Assembly (NCBI GenBank): GCA_019633425.1
Contig: WSUB01000038.1
Location: 1 to 64,000 of the forward strand
DNA: 64,000 bases
Direction: 5' to 3'
Source of the DNA: Tulasnella sp. 424
Lineage: Eukaryota > Basidiomycota > Agaricomycetes > Cantharellales > Tulasnellaceae
Made by a program: the position numbers and the translations under genes. The notes beneath the pieces are model-generated. The model worked only from the letters and a program-made list of their open reading frames with translations, did not search any database and was not told the origin of the DNA. Shown in pieces: positions 1 to 10,376 of this stretch. Within the stretch, counting starts at the first letter, position 1. Each line of letters opens with the position of its first letter.

Positions 1-44
1 CAGGGGGCTCCGTCTTCCGATCATACGACCCATTACAATTAAAT

Positions 45-900
45 AATGTACCTCTTCAATAGAGGCTAGTTGCCCGCTTAATCAAACTCCCCAGGTCCCC
101 AGGTGACACCCAATTCTGCCCTTTGCTAGCACCCCTACCTACGGCTTAGACGATGTCGAAGTACATGGGTATGGACGAGGAAGACGAAGGGGACGCACGC
201 TTTGTTGACTGCAGTTTGGAGTTGATCTGTCCCCCCACGCCAACCAGCGATAAACCCCTGGACGATAGCCTAGCCCTTCGAAGGGCTCGTTGAAAGCGTT
301 CGGTTGCTGCTCTTTGATGCAGATTGGGCAACGAGCGAACATCCTCCACGCTCGCACCACTCCTACTCGAGCAGCTCAGCAAGTCCTTATCGCCCGATTC
401 CTGTTGGCAGAAGGCCGCGTCCAAGCCCAAGCCACCGTCCTCGAGGGTTCAGACTCTCAGATTGTCCGACGGCGTGTTTGCCCACGGACAATCCCCCGCA
501 ACTGAATCCGGCCGTGCAACCAAGCCTCGAGAAGCGCATCTTTGTGATATATCCACATCAACGTAGTCTGTCATTCGCTAGCAGCATTTCGAATTATTCT
601 CCCCGTAAACTCAAATAAGACATCGGCAGTAGTGGGAGTCTATTTTCAGAGCGGCTTGTTGGCAACTCTTCGCCGCTGATATTTGAGCGAGCGATCCGCA
701 GTTGTGAGCGACTATTTCTGAGTACGTACATTCTGGGCCGTTACTCGGTCCTCTGAGACCCATTTTAGGCTAGCCTCAGTTCTCAACGCGATGACGACGA
801 GAACGATACTCCTACTCGCAGGCGGCTAAGCCGGACCGTCTCGGTTCCCCTCCCGAAACAGGTCGATTCGACAAACTCGAGTCGAGCTTTTCTCCAAGCT
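45..900. repeat. Eroded block X, copy a
   Basis: This is the first of about seven degenerate copies of a block found upstream of DUF6535 genes. Its first 290 bases match 903-1205 closely, including the stretch encoding SKY..(I/M)xEEDEADARF and a later PPTPAS segment. It also carries a sub-block (about 540-610) matching 1240-1295, 8970-9006, 27140-27200 and 33019-33070, and a GGCGGCTAAGCCGGACCG-type stretch (about 820-895) seen in most copies. No frame stays open across it. I see no transposase, reverse transcriptase or terminal repeats, so it looks like a decayed host gene rather than a mobile element. Confidence 0.55.
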
Positions 901-902
901 GA

Positions 903-1925
903 ATAATAATGACAATACCTCTTCGATAGACGCTAGTTGCCGGCATGATCAAACTCCCCGGGTCCCCAGGTGACAATCAATTGTGCGCCTCGCTGGAACC
1001 CCTACCTACGTTTTGGGCGATGTCGAAGTACACGGATATAAACGAGGAAGACGAAGCGGACGCACGCTTCGTCGAATGGAATTTGGAGTTGGCCTGTCCC
1101 CCCACGCCAGCCAGCGGTGAGGGTCTGGACTCCAGTACTAGTCCCTCAAAAGGCTCGTTGAAAGCGTCCGGTTGCTGCTCTTCGATACAGATTGGGCAAC
1201 GAACGATTTTGTGTCCCTACACTGTGCCGTCGTCGCACATTGTGATATATCCTTCAACGTAATTTGTGATTCGCTGACAACATTTCGAACCATTCTCCAC
1301 CTAAACTCAAGTAAGACATCGGCAGTGGTGAGAGTCTATTTTCAGAGCGGCTTGTTGGCGGTTTCTTACGGGGCCATTATCAGAGGCCTGCGCTGTCGAA
1401 GCTCGCTAAATCCTAGAGTCCAGCAGCCCTAGCGCAGACATCCCTTCAAGTTTCGATGGGGTCATTCGATCTTCCGATCTCAAACGACGGCGGTCTTTGG
1501 ACGACCGACATAAGATAGAATTACTCTATTGCCTAGAACGCATTTAGACTAAAATAAGGTTCTCCAGGGAACGAAGACGAGAATGATACTCCAACTCGCA
1601 GGCGGCTAAACCGGACCGTCTCGGTACCCATCCTAAGATAGGCTGAGCTTCTCTTCGAGCGCACTCTCTGTCAGCTGAAGTCCAGCAAACATTGCAACAC
1701 GTCGGAAGTCCCAGGCATCGTGGATCTGCGGAGCCTAAGTGTAGTGCTCTCTAATTTCCAGGTGAAAGTGATACCGCAACTTTACAAAAGTCCAAATACG
1801 AAGATATTGATTTCTAAGTTCCCGACCCGGCGATTAGGGCCCGATTGTGTTATTGATATATTGCGCCAATTAAGGGAACCTGCAGAGGTGCTTAGAATAT
1901 ATTATTGTGATTCGCCTTGAGTTTC
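903..1925. repeat. Eroded block X, copy b
   Basis: Direct repeat of the preceding block, followed by the 3' sub-block (about 1597-1780) that recurs at 9320-9530, 27489-27724, 32175-32358 and 33172-33345. That sub-block encodes recognisable but broken peptides (xxLRSLSVVLSNFQxKV) homologous to copy c (LQSLRVVLSSFQEKV). Stops and frameshifts interrupt every frame. Positions 1926-2240 continue into the upstream flank of DUF6535 copy 1. Confidence 0.55.
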
Positions 1926-2240
1926 GTGGCCGTTCCAGCGGATCCCAGCTCAAACTCCTTCAAAGCGAGAGCGCGCGGCCTCTCGTACAACAACGATTTA
2001 CTGAAGGGCTTGCGGACCCAAACCTCGCCTTGATGGTCTCCCAGCTCCAATCCGGCACAAGATCCTCGTTCCATCTAAAAAAAAGCGTCCCTGCCTCGCT
2101 TTCGAGCCTGGTTTTACCGGCTAACTTAAACCCAATATGGTTATATAAAAAACGTTCGTCGAATAGGCTTGTGGCTTTTGAACGTAGTTGCGCTTGGAGT
2201 TAAAGCGATAGATACTAGACCATATGTGAATAACACTGCT

Positions 2241-2268
2241 AAATTTGGATTTATTACTTTGGATGCCG
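2241..2268 (+). promoter_or_regulatory. Conserved upstream element of DUF6535 copy 1
   Basis: A TTTGGATTTATTACTT-GGATGCC-like element ends 156 bases before the start codon. Versions of it sit 150-162 bases before the ATG of all five plus-strand DUF6535 genes (also about 10202, 14424, 28314 and 34008). Constant spacing suggests a core promoter or transcription start region; that role is inferred. Confidence 0.4.
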
Positions 2269-2423
2269 AAGCGTGTCCTCTCACAATTCTTGTGAGTAAC
2301 GTAGTTCAAAAGAAATTGTCAAGCAGGACGCTGAAGCTCAACGAATCCCCCCCATCCCTGTTTCTATCCGCTCTCTTAATCGCCGTTCCTGTTCTAAAAG
2401 AGTTAACCTCGAATTTATCGGTC

Positions 2424-5303
2424 ATGGCTGGCCACGCGAAGTACATTCCGTCCTTTCCTCCAAAGTTCGGTGAAGATAAGGGAGAGTTCTTCGAACACTA
2501 CGACAAGATTCAAGACGAATTGGACGATGAGATGTAATTCCCTTCCCAGCTCGTCTTCTAATATTCTCTCTAACTACTCCCTTTGTGCTGTACAGGGTCA
2601 AGAGAATGAAAGAGAACCTCGATGGAATCCTTACTTTCGTATGCCACCCCTTACCGGAACGCCCCTTGCTATGCTGACAATCTGGTCAAGGCTGGTCTAT
2701 TTGCAGGCGTCAACTCAGCATTCATTGCCCTTACGCTGGTTCTCATGCAGTCGGATCCACTTGATGACATAAGCTCCCTCCTTCAACAACTCGTCCAGGG
2801 CTTCAGGTCCGCTCCAGCCCTCCCCTCCATGTCATTCAACCCATCCCTCGGAGCCCTGATCACCAACGGCCTCTTCATCCTAAGTCTGTCTTCAGCACTT
2901 TTCGCCTCCTTCTTCGCGGTTCTAGGAAAGCAATGGCTCTTGTTATATCGCAACAGAAGTGGAGAAGGGCTTGAGGAGGAACGCTGGGAGCAATTGAGGC
3001 GATCACTGGGCGCCGAGCGCTGGAAGCTTATTCCCGTGCTTCAAATTATGCTACCAACGCTCATTCAAGCTTCTTTGGGCATTTTCTCAGTGGGACTAGC
3101 GGCGTTTTTGAGATCGATGAGCCATCCCCTGTCAGATTTCATCCTCGTCCCGCTCGTCATCGCCGTCGTCCTCTCCCTCCTCACAGTTGGATTTAGCCTT
3201 TGGGACGCTTCCTGCCCATTTAGAAACCCACTTTCCGAGGCGCTATGGAGCATTCCGCGGCTTTTATGGAGAATTCAGATGTTTATACTGAAGGACGTTG
3301 TACGGAGGAGCCCACTGGTTGCAGCGGTTATCTTCCGACGTCCCTCCCAGGCCAAGCCGCAAGGCTTCCGCTTCCCGAAAGCTCTTTGGGAGTGGGTTAG
3401 AAAGCATATGCCGCGGGCGCAGACGGGGAACCAACACGCTGATCGCAACGGAGGAGCCAGCAAAAGAGAAGAGGGGGAAGTGGTGGCAAGTGGCGTCTAC
3501 ATACTATATGACGAAGAAAAGGGGAATGCCGGGACTCGTGCCAAGGTTCTGAGCGTCTCGGAATCTCCTGTCCCCGCAGATGCTGGGCATCACCGCTTCG
3601 AACAAGAACAGTGGAAATCAACTATGCGTACCTCGATACGGATGAATCGGGATGCAATGATAAACCCCCAGGCGAGGTTTCGGGATCTAATCCAAAGGTT
3701 CAGCTGGCTCACAAGGGAGACCGAGACCGTGGAGTTTCTACAAGTCGAGTCAATCATGCGCGTGATAAGAATTACCAAGGATCAAGACGCCTTGTATACC
3801 GCGGCGCTAAACTTGCGATCCATCACGGATCTAGTTATGCTTGCCGTGGTCTGCGCCAACGAGACTACAACTCGTCATCTTCGCGGGTGTTACGTCGAAG
3901 CTCTCAAGCAGCTTGATCACAAGCACCCCTCGGCTAAAGAACAAGATCAAAAGTTGCTTCGGCATGCCCTCGCCTTTGGCACCGCTTTCTTCCACATCTC
4001 GCTTTCAGCACCTTCCTTCGATGACTTCGTTACAAACGTGGGGATCAGCAACGCACTTCCTCCGCCAGGTTTCTCGGACATGTCGCCCGAGGCCTCTCAG
4101 ACGGCCGGAGAAATCTGTAGACGCGCCCAAACCTTGATGCGGGGATTCATGAACCTGCAATTGCGTCGGCTTGGGACTCAACCAGTGGAGCTGACGTCAA
4201 CCACACTGGCTGCCAGCGCACTTTGGTATGCTATCAATGGAATCCCTCACAGTCAGGACATTGTCTACGGAGCTAGATTTCGAGAGGCCCTCGCTACCAG
4301 TCAGATATCTTGGGCTGGTCTTGGACTGTTGGCATGCGTTAGCAACATGCCCTGCCGGTTCCACGATGTCCGACGGAGGAAGCCTTACGGAATGACCGAG
4401 ATAAATTGGTGTCGTGACGCATTTCTGCGAGTAAGAGCTGCTTATCACTTGTAAGTGCTTTTCTTTCCAACGGGTTCCGTGACGTATGGGTGTCTAACAA
4501 TTGCGGTCTTGCCAAGGTCTAAGCCGACCCCAGAACTAGCCGATGCAATTAGCAATTCTTTCAGCAAAGGCAGAAACCTCGAAACCAATGCAATTCTGTT
4601 CATATCTGCCTGGAGGCTATTTGCGAGAGAAGACGACGGAAATCCTGACTTCGTCAAATTGGGGGAGAAGGTACTCTCTGCTGGAAAACACCTCATCTGC
4701 GCTCTCGAGAAGTCAATTCGATCCTCGGAAACGGCCAAAATTTCTCAGAAATTTGCAGAGACTAGGGAAATGTGTTTCAAGGCGATGCTTGAATGTATGG
4801 GCCAGAGTGGAGGGGAAATTAAGTACGATGGTTCACCCTGTCGCGGTTCGCTGGGGCTGACGTATTGCACGACATAGGGCTTTGAAAGGCGTAATGTGGA
4901 GGCACATACTTACGCTTAAGACGGCAACGGCTTATATGGAGTACATTATGGGTCTTAAAGGGCCTGTTAATAAGGGCCAGAATGCGCGGGCCAAGGAGTT
5001 TATGCAGAAAGTTGAGCAGGCGCAGATTCAAAACGTGCGAACCGCCCTCGCCATGGGAAAAGAGTATACCGACGCAAAGCATGCGTTCGAAGCGGTCTTT
5101 TCGAAATTCGGCGTTCACGATGATGCGGCTTCAGTGATATCTGACGACAGGTCAGTAAATGATATATTTGCTTATACAGAATTTTCACTAATCAAAAGTG
5201 CGAATCCTTTAAAAGTGCATCGCCTGATCCACTAATGGAGGCGGCTCCTGATGTGTTGCCCGATACCTTCCAATTCCTTTCCGCACTCGTTCCTAGCGCC
5301 TGA
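2424..5303 (+). CDS. DUF6535 membrane protein, copy 1
   Basis: Predicted 859-aa protein with exons 2424-2533, 2596-2638, 2691-4450, 4517-4822, 4878-5150 and 5216-5303. The N-terminus carries the motif FGEDKGEFFEHYDKIQDEL. Membrane segments are predicted near residues 52-70, 107-130, 170-193 and 203-222, the third and fourth framing the short SHPLSDF loop; the FFAVLGKQW and RSLGAERW motifs are typical of DUF6535, a Pfam family of unknown function common in Agaricomycetes. A large soluble C-terminal region follows, with the motifs GIPHSQDIVYG and RRRKPYGM. The start is fixed because all paralogues share exon 1 length and an ATG in good context. The terminal exon is less certain: reading through the last intron would instead end at 5235. 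All exons stay in frame, so the gene looks intact. Function is unknown; a membrane location is the only solid inference. Confidence 0.75.
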
Positions 5304-6002
5304 TCACACATTGTATGGAACCAATCGCATCGGTCGCGGTCATGCTGTTTCTATGTAATCTTGGTACGGATTTTTCGACTAATTTGTGAAGTTCAGCGAG
5401 CTATACCCGGTCGTCTGTATCAACTGATAAGGTGGGTTTCACTAAGAGACGAACGCCATCCCGCTGTGCTACACTGAAATCGCCACTTCCTACTTTAAGC
5501 CAATGCGTCGGGTTGTCCCCGAGGATCAATATTGCTTCTGGAGGGATACACTTATTCTGAGCATGTAGGCTACATATTTGCAGATGTCCTTGGTGTAGAA
5601 TGCCTTTCGCCTCACTGACTGCCAGTGGACTTGCGTGACGAAGAATTGGCCCCTCCAGCTAAAGGTGTCCCCTGCAGCTGAGCCGCACCCGATCCCCTGA
5701 CGTCACTCCGCGTCCTCCCGTCCTTTCTTCGTTAAAAGCCGCTAGATCCGTCCACTCCTCGCTCCGCATAGAATCGTCTTGTCCAGGTGGGGTTCAGATG
5801 TATGTTCAGAAGGATTAGGCTTCAAAGAAGTTAATTGCCACGGGCGAGTAAGCGAATTAATGAAATAACTGGGGAGCGCAGAGAGAAATATCGCAGAAAG
5901 GGAAATGGAAAAGATGGATTCATCCAAAACGGCGGTGGGACAAAACCAATCATCATCGACGGTAACGGATCGGAACAAGCCATGCCTCAATACGAGTCCT
6001 CG
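5304..6002. other. Intergenic, 3' flanks of two genes
   Basis: No gene seen. About 5870-6002 matches the 3' flank of the intact C2H2 gene (37441-37560), so it belongs to the pseudogene that follows. The rest is the downstream flank of DUF6535 copy 1. Confidence 0.4.
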
Positions 6003-7197
6003 CCCAAGGTAGATCCTGGGAACCCCTGAGCTTGAAGTCCAGAGGGGTCCTCGGGGTTGAGGGATTGAGGCTGAGATTGATCACCCTTATGGTCCCCAAC
6101 GTCGTGAGCGCCGTCGCCGCTCTCCTTTGTACCGAAGAATTCCTCTGGTTCCGGGTTTCGCTCTCACTTCGTTCGGTTTGCCTTCTGTATTAGGTCTGTT
6201 ATCTTTCACGCCTTTGTATTCCACGGGAATGGGACTCGACCCAGGTTCTCTTGGAAGAGAAGTGGATGGTGTAGAGCAAGCGACGGGGCTTGATGAAGGG
6301 TCACAAGGAGTCTGGTGCGGTTGGAGAACGTCCCGGCTCGGAGACAATCCGGCAGCCGGGTATAGAGAGGCCGTTTTCGGGTTGAATCTTGACAGGAGCG
6401 CTGCTGCTGGAGGCGGCGGAATTTGCGGGGAGACCCTGAATTGCTTTGCGAAACGCGTCAAGTTTGTTGACCGCGAAGGGACTGAACTTTAGAGTTGACT
6501 GAACGATCCGGGAACGGTGAACGGCGAGATGTAGTGGAAGAGGGCGATAGGGATAGAGATATGGAAGCCTTGGATATTGGGCAGCGACGTGGCTTCGGGC
6601 TCGGAGATGAGGAACTCGGGGGTTGCAGGTTCCTTGATCCAGCAGCGTAAAAGAGGACCTCGCTGACATCAGGGGGCGGAGGAAGAGGAGCTGGGGGTGG
6701 TGATTCGCCTCGAAGTCCACCAAGAGTACGGAACCGTCGGACCCCGTAAGCCGGTGTAGGTGGTTCTTCTGGTTGGACAGAGACTTTGGAAGATAAACGA
6801 AGAGCGTTGGAGGAGTTAAGTTGAGGGTATCTGTTCCGAGTTTCGTTTTGTGCGGTGGTTGGGAAGAGTTGGTGGTACTTTGGCTGACAGTGGTTTGGTT
6901 GGCAAGGGGTTCCGGTAGCGATAAATTTGGGACCGAAGGACCCAGTTCAGAGTAACATTGTCAGTGAAGAGTGGGGCAAAGCTATGAAGCCCTTGGTGCA
7001 TATTGGACGTACTTTCAGGCTCTTGCTGCAAGATAGCTTTGGGCCGCGACGCTCGGTAGGCTTCGTCGCGTAAATGTGGGCTTCGTTGACGTGGTGTACA
7101 AACTGGGTTTGAGTAATGAAGGAGCACTGCACCATTTCTAGCGACCAGGCCAGTGAGAACGGTCGTTGAAGGAGGAGCGTAGTGATTCAAAGGGCAT
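6003..7197 (-). pseudogene. C2H2/Pro-Ser-rich gene, decayed copy A
   Basis: Full-length homologue of the intact minus-strand gene at 37533-38812, spanning the equivalents of both exons. In the zinc-finger exon the first ligand codon has changed from TGT to GGT, a tryptophan codon has become TAG, and a one-base deletion shifts the frame just after. The long Pro/Ser-rich exon is spread over several short frames. It sits between DUF6535 copy 1 and a DHHC gene remnant, the same order as the intact cassette. It cannot encode the finger protein. Confidence 0.75.
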
Positions 7198-7841
7198 TTG
7201 CCTGACTGTAGAGGCATAAAATTAGCCGTCGGCAAGAGAATGGATAGAAACAAAGGCCCTACCGATGGAAGGAAGAAATATACAGAGTGTCTAATAAAAG
7301 CTGCGTTTGGGGGCGCTCACTAGATTGATTCTGGCGGAAGTTCTTGAGGTTCTAGGTTGTCGGGAGAGCCCGGGACTGGCTTCGAACGAAAGTAAAAAAA
7401 GGAAACGCGTTAGATGATCGAACAGAAAATGATTGAGGGCTTTGCGCGAACGTACTTGAGGGGGATTAGTCCAAGGCTAGTCTGCGGACCCATTCGGGGC
7501 CTCGGCTGTTCCGATTGATTTCAAGGCTTCAAGAACGCCACTCTTTTCATACGTGATCGACGCTTTGCACCTTCGTGAGGGCTTTCTTCTCTTCTAGAGG
7601 CCGATTCTAGCCTAGTAAATTGTTGGAAGAGCGGTTTGAATTCGACGTTGATGGTGGCAAGGGCGTGACCTGGTGGAGAGCTGAAGGAGAAGAGTCGAGA
7701 AGTAAACAACGCGTCGAAGCAACGTCCCCCACCACCAAGCCAGTGAATGACCATACGCCATCGCCACTAATATCCCATCGGTCCCTTCTCCCACCTCAAA
7801 CATTTCTAGTGCTCAGATGACCCAACCAAAGCCTACAGAAA
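7198..7841. promoter_or_regulatory. Decayed divergent intergenic copy
   Basis: Homologous to the 38813-39464 interval between the intact C2H2 and DHHC genes; for example CCACCAAGCCAGTGAATG recurs here, near 25097 and near 39356. It separates two pseudogenes, so any promoter activity would be without a product. No coding region is seen. Confidence 0.45.
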
Positions 7842-8045
7842 ATGTCAGCATAGAATACGAAAGGGACCCGGCCTCAGGTCAAATCGCGACTCCCGTCTGA
7901 ATTGCAATCGTGAACCTCGGCCACCAATCACCCACAGCAAGGTCGGGAGAAGACCACTCACCTTCAGATATCTGCGTAGAGGTTTCATGAAGACATGTCC
8001 TAGAGAAGAGAACCTGTATCGCCTGCATTCCAACTGATGGTGAGT
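7842..8045 (+). pseudogene. DHHC palmitoyltransferase remnant A (exon 1)
   Basis: Matches exon 1 of the intact gene at 39465 from the ATG to its splice donor (CATTCCAACT..GGTGAG). The fourth codon is TAG where the intact gene has a sense codon, and later small indels break the frame. The catalytic exons are absent: block X begins about 110 bases downstream. A nonfunctional 5' stub. Confidence 0.7.
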
Positions 8046-8154
8046 TGCAGCGTCGCGGGGGTAGGGGCAGTTCCTGACAGCCCACCCATTCCCTTCTTCT
8101 TCACGGTCGAGTTCCCTGGACGGGATTGACCGAATCTTCCGTTCATAAACCCTG

Positions 8155-9620
8155 GTTACTCTGATCACTGCGGGTCTCAGGACCCGAATACCGACGATGC
8201 TGCCTCCGACCAATTTGTTGAGGTCTCAAAGAAGCGGAATAGTGAATCCGTTGTACGACCCATGAAACCAAGTAACGAAAGGGACGCTGCGGTCATTTGG
8301 GTAGTGGCTTCGTTTTGGGGGAGAATAATTGCCATCCTTCGGTTGGGGCTTGTTGCCGATCGACTTCCCCGGTTCCCCTTCGTTACAAAACCAATTGTGC
8401 TCGTTCCTGGGACCCCCTATGGTTCGTATGGCTCGCGTCTCAAAGGGCTCGTGTAAGCGCGCTCTTCGCAAGTCAGAATCCTCGGATACGTGCTTTACAG
8501 AGCTAATTGCCTCCCTATACAGTACCTTTGCCCCACAAGCGCGCCCTGATAGCCGAACACGTTGTTTTGCGAGCGAAGGATGGAGCGTGCCCGAGCAGCT
8601 GAGCCGCCTTTGCGGCAAATTCTTATCACATGATTCCCCACAGGCGCTTTCCTCCACCACCCTCACTAAACAATCCCAGCAACGGCTGGTAGCCCCAAGG
8701 CCTTCGTCAATAAATACCACTTTCTCTCTACGGAAACGGGTTTTCCCGAAGCTTCTGAAGGTCCTTCTATGGCGAGCTTGAGGTGCCGTCGGCATAAGGC
8801 CGTCAAGCCCCAAGCCACCAGCTTCGAACGTGCAGACTCTCCGCATGTCCGAGGACGTAAGTTTTGGAGACGGACGATCATCTGCCAACCAACCTGCTCC
8901 GTCAAGCCTCCTAGGAGCCTCTTCATTGCTTGGAAATGCTTTCCCTTCCATGTTTGGCGGATGCGTTCCTCAGCGTAGCCTGTCATTTACTGGCAACGTT
9001 TTGAACCCTTTCCCGATATTCGAGCACGAGACTCGCGAGGGTGAGCGCCTATTTCTGAGAGCGTTCTGGATTGTTTCTGACAAACCTTCATTATCAGACG
9101 GCACTGAAGCCAGCATTGTCGACGCTCGCCAAATCCTGGACCCCTGCGGCCCTAGCTCGGATGATGTTTCTTCGAGCTTCGGAAGGGTGACCGAACTCTC
9201 CGGTCCCAAGCGAAAGCGGCCTTTGGACGACCGACGTAATTTAAAACTAGTCTGTTGTCCGGGAGCTCATTCAGAATGATCCGAGGTCCTCCAGGTAAAG
9301 AAGACGAGAATGATACGCCCACTCGCAGGCGGCTAAGTCGGAACGCCCCGGCTCCCGTTCCAAAACAGGTCGATTAGACAAACTCCCTTTTCTCAGAACG
9401 CAATCTCTGTTAGCTTAGATGCAGCGGAGCCTGCAACACGCGTACGTTGTCGGGTGTCTCGAACGACTCAGTATCGCGGACCTTCAGAGCCTGAGGGTCG
9501 TGCTGTCGAGCTTCCAAGAGAAAGTGAACGCGGCGATTGTACAAAGGTCAAATGATGGAATGACTTCTAGATTCAGGCTCCGACACCCGATCCGGAGACA
9601 ACTGTATAATTAATTGTTAT
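8155..9620. repeat. Eroded block X, copy c
   Basis: One of the two longest copies of block X. It begins with a GGGTCTCAGGACCCGAATACC sequence shared with 26210-26235 and ends with the LQSLRVVLSSFQEKV sub-block. A 149-codon open frame (8830-9279, plus) is the best-preserved coding stretch, with peptides such as SSLLGNAFPS and RSLSFTGNVLNPF that recur in fragments of copies a, b, e and g. I do not recognise the family. Reading frames before and after are broken. Confidence 0.5.
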
Positions 9621-10201
9621 ATTGCCTTTTTCTCTCCTTATAATTTTGTATATATATACGTAGCACGTGAGTGGAGGGGAACTGCCGAGGTCTTCAGAAT
9701 CTAGTACTGCGATTTAACTCACTTTGTGGATGTTCCAGCTCAATTTCAATCTCACGCCCGGCGAAGTTGGCTGCTCCGCCGGGGCGCTGAGACCATGTGT
9801 ACACAAGCCGCGCCTTGACGGTTTCCCGGCCCTAAGGTAGTCCGAGACGCTCATTTTCCTTCATCATAAACGGAATGTATTTGCAAGATCTCTCAAGCAG
9901 GTGATGCCATGGGCGCCAGTCATCCAGCAGCTCTCTGTCCTCGAGTTTAGAAGGGGCCTTGTTTCCGACCACCTGTCCAACATGAAGTTCACACTTCCTG
10001 TCGTTCAACCACTGTTCTCCGGAGAACAAGCACGCAATAGATACGAACGACCTGCCCTCGCTCCCGAGCCGGGGATCCCGGGGTAACTTAGATCTTAATT
10101 AATATGGATGATAAACGTTCAGTAACTTTTGGCCTTTGACAACGCTTGCCTTGGCGGCGAGGCGATAAGTAACCGCTCGATTTATATTGCCTAGAACCGC
10201 C
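9621..10201. other. TA-rich tract and upstream flank of DUF6535 copy 2
   Basis: Contains a TATATATA tract near 9648-9660 followed by a GTAGCACG motif. Equivalent tracts occur near 13880-13930, 32447-32470 and 33478-33515, each just after a copy of block X. No gene seen. Confidence 0.35.
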
Positions 10202-10227
10202 CGATTTGGGTTTATTAACTTGGATGC
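10202..10227 (+). promoter_or_regulatory. Conserved upstream element of DUF6535 copy 2
   Basis: GATTTGGGTTTATTAACTTGG, ending 150 bases before the start codon, the same element and spacing as in the other plus-strand copies. Role as a core promoter is inferred. Confidence 0.4.
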
Positions 10228-10376
10228 CAGCGTGCCCTCCCCATGGCCTCAGGGAGCGAGTTGAGAATAAAGCAGTACGTAGTTCAGTGGCAACTCTCTA
10301 ACAAACCACTAAGCTCAACGCCCCTCCTTCCACCATCCCTTGCCAGCGATCGCTACAAAGCTACCTTCGAGCTGTC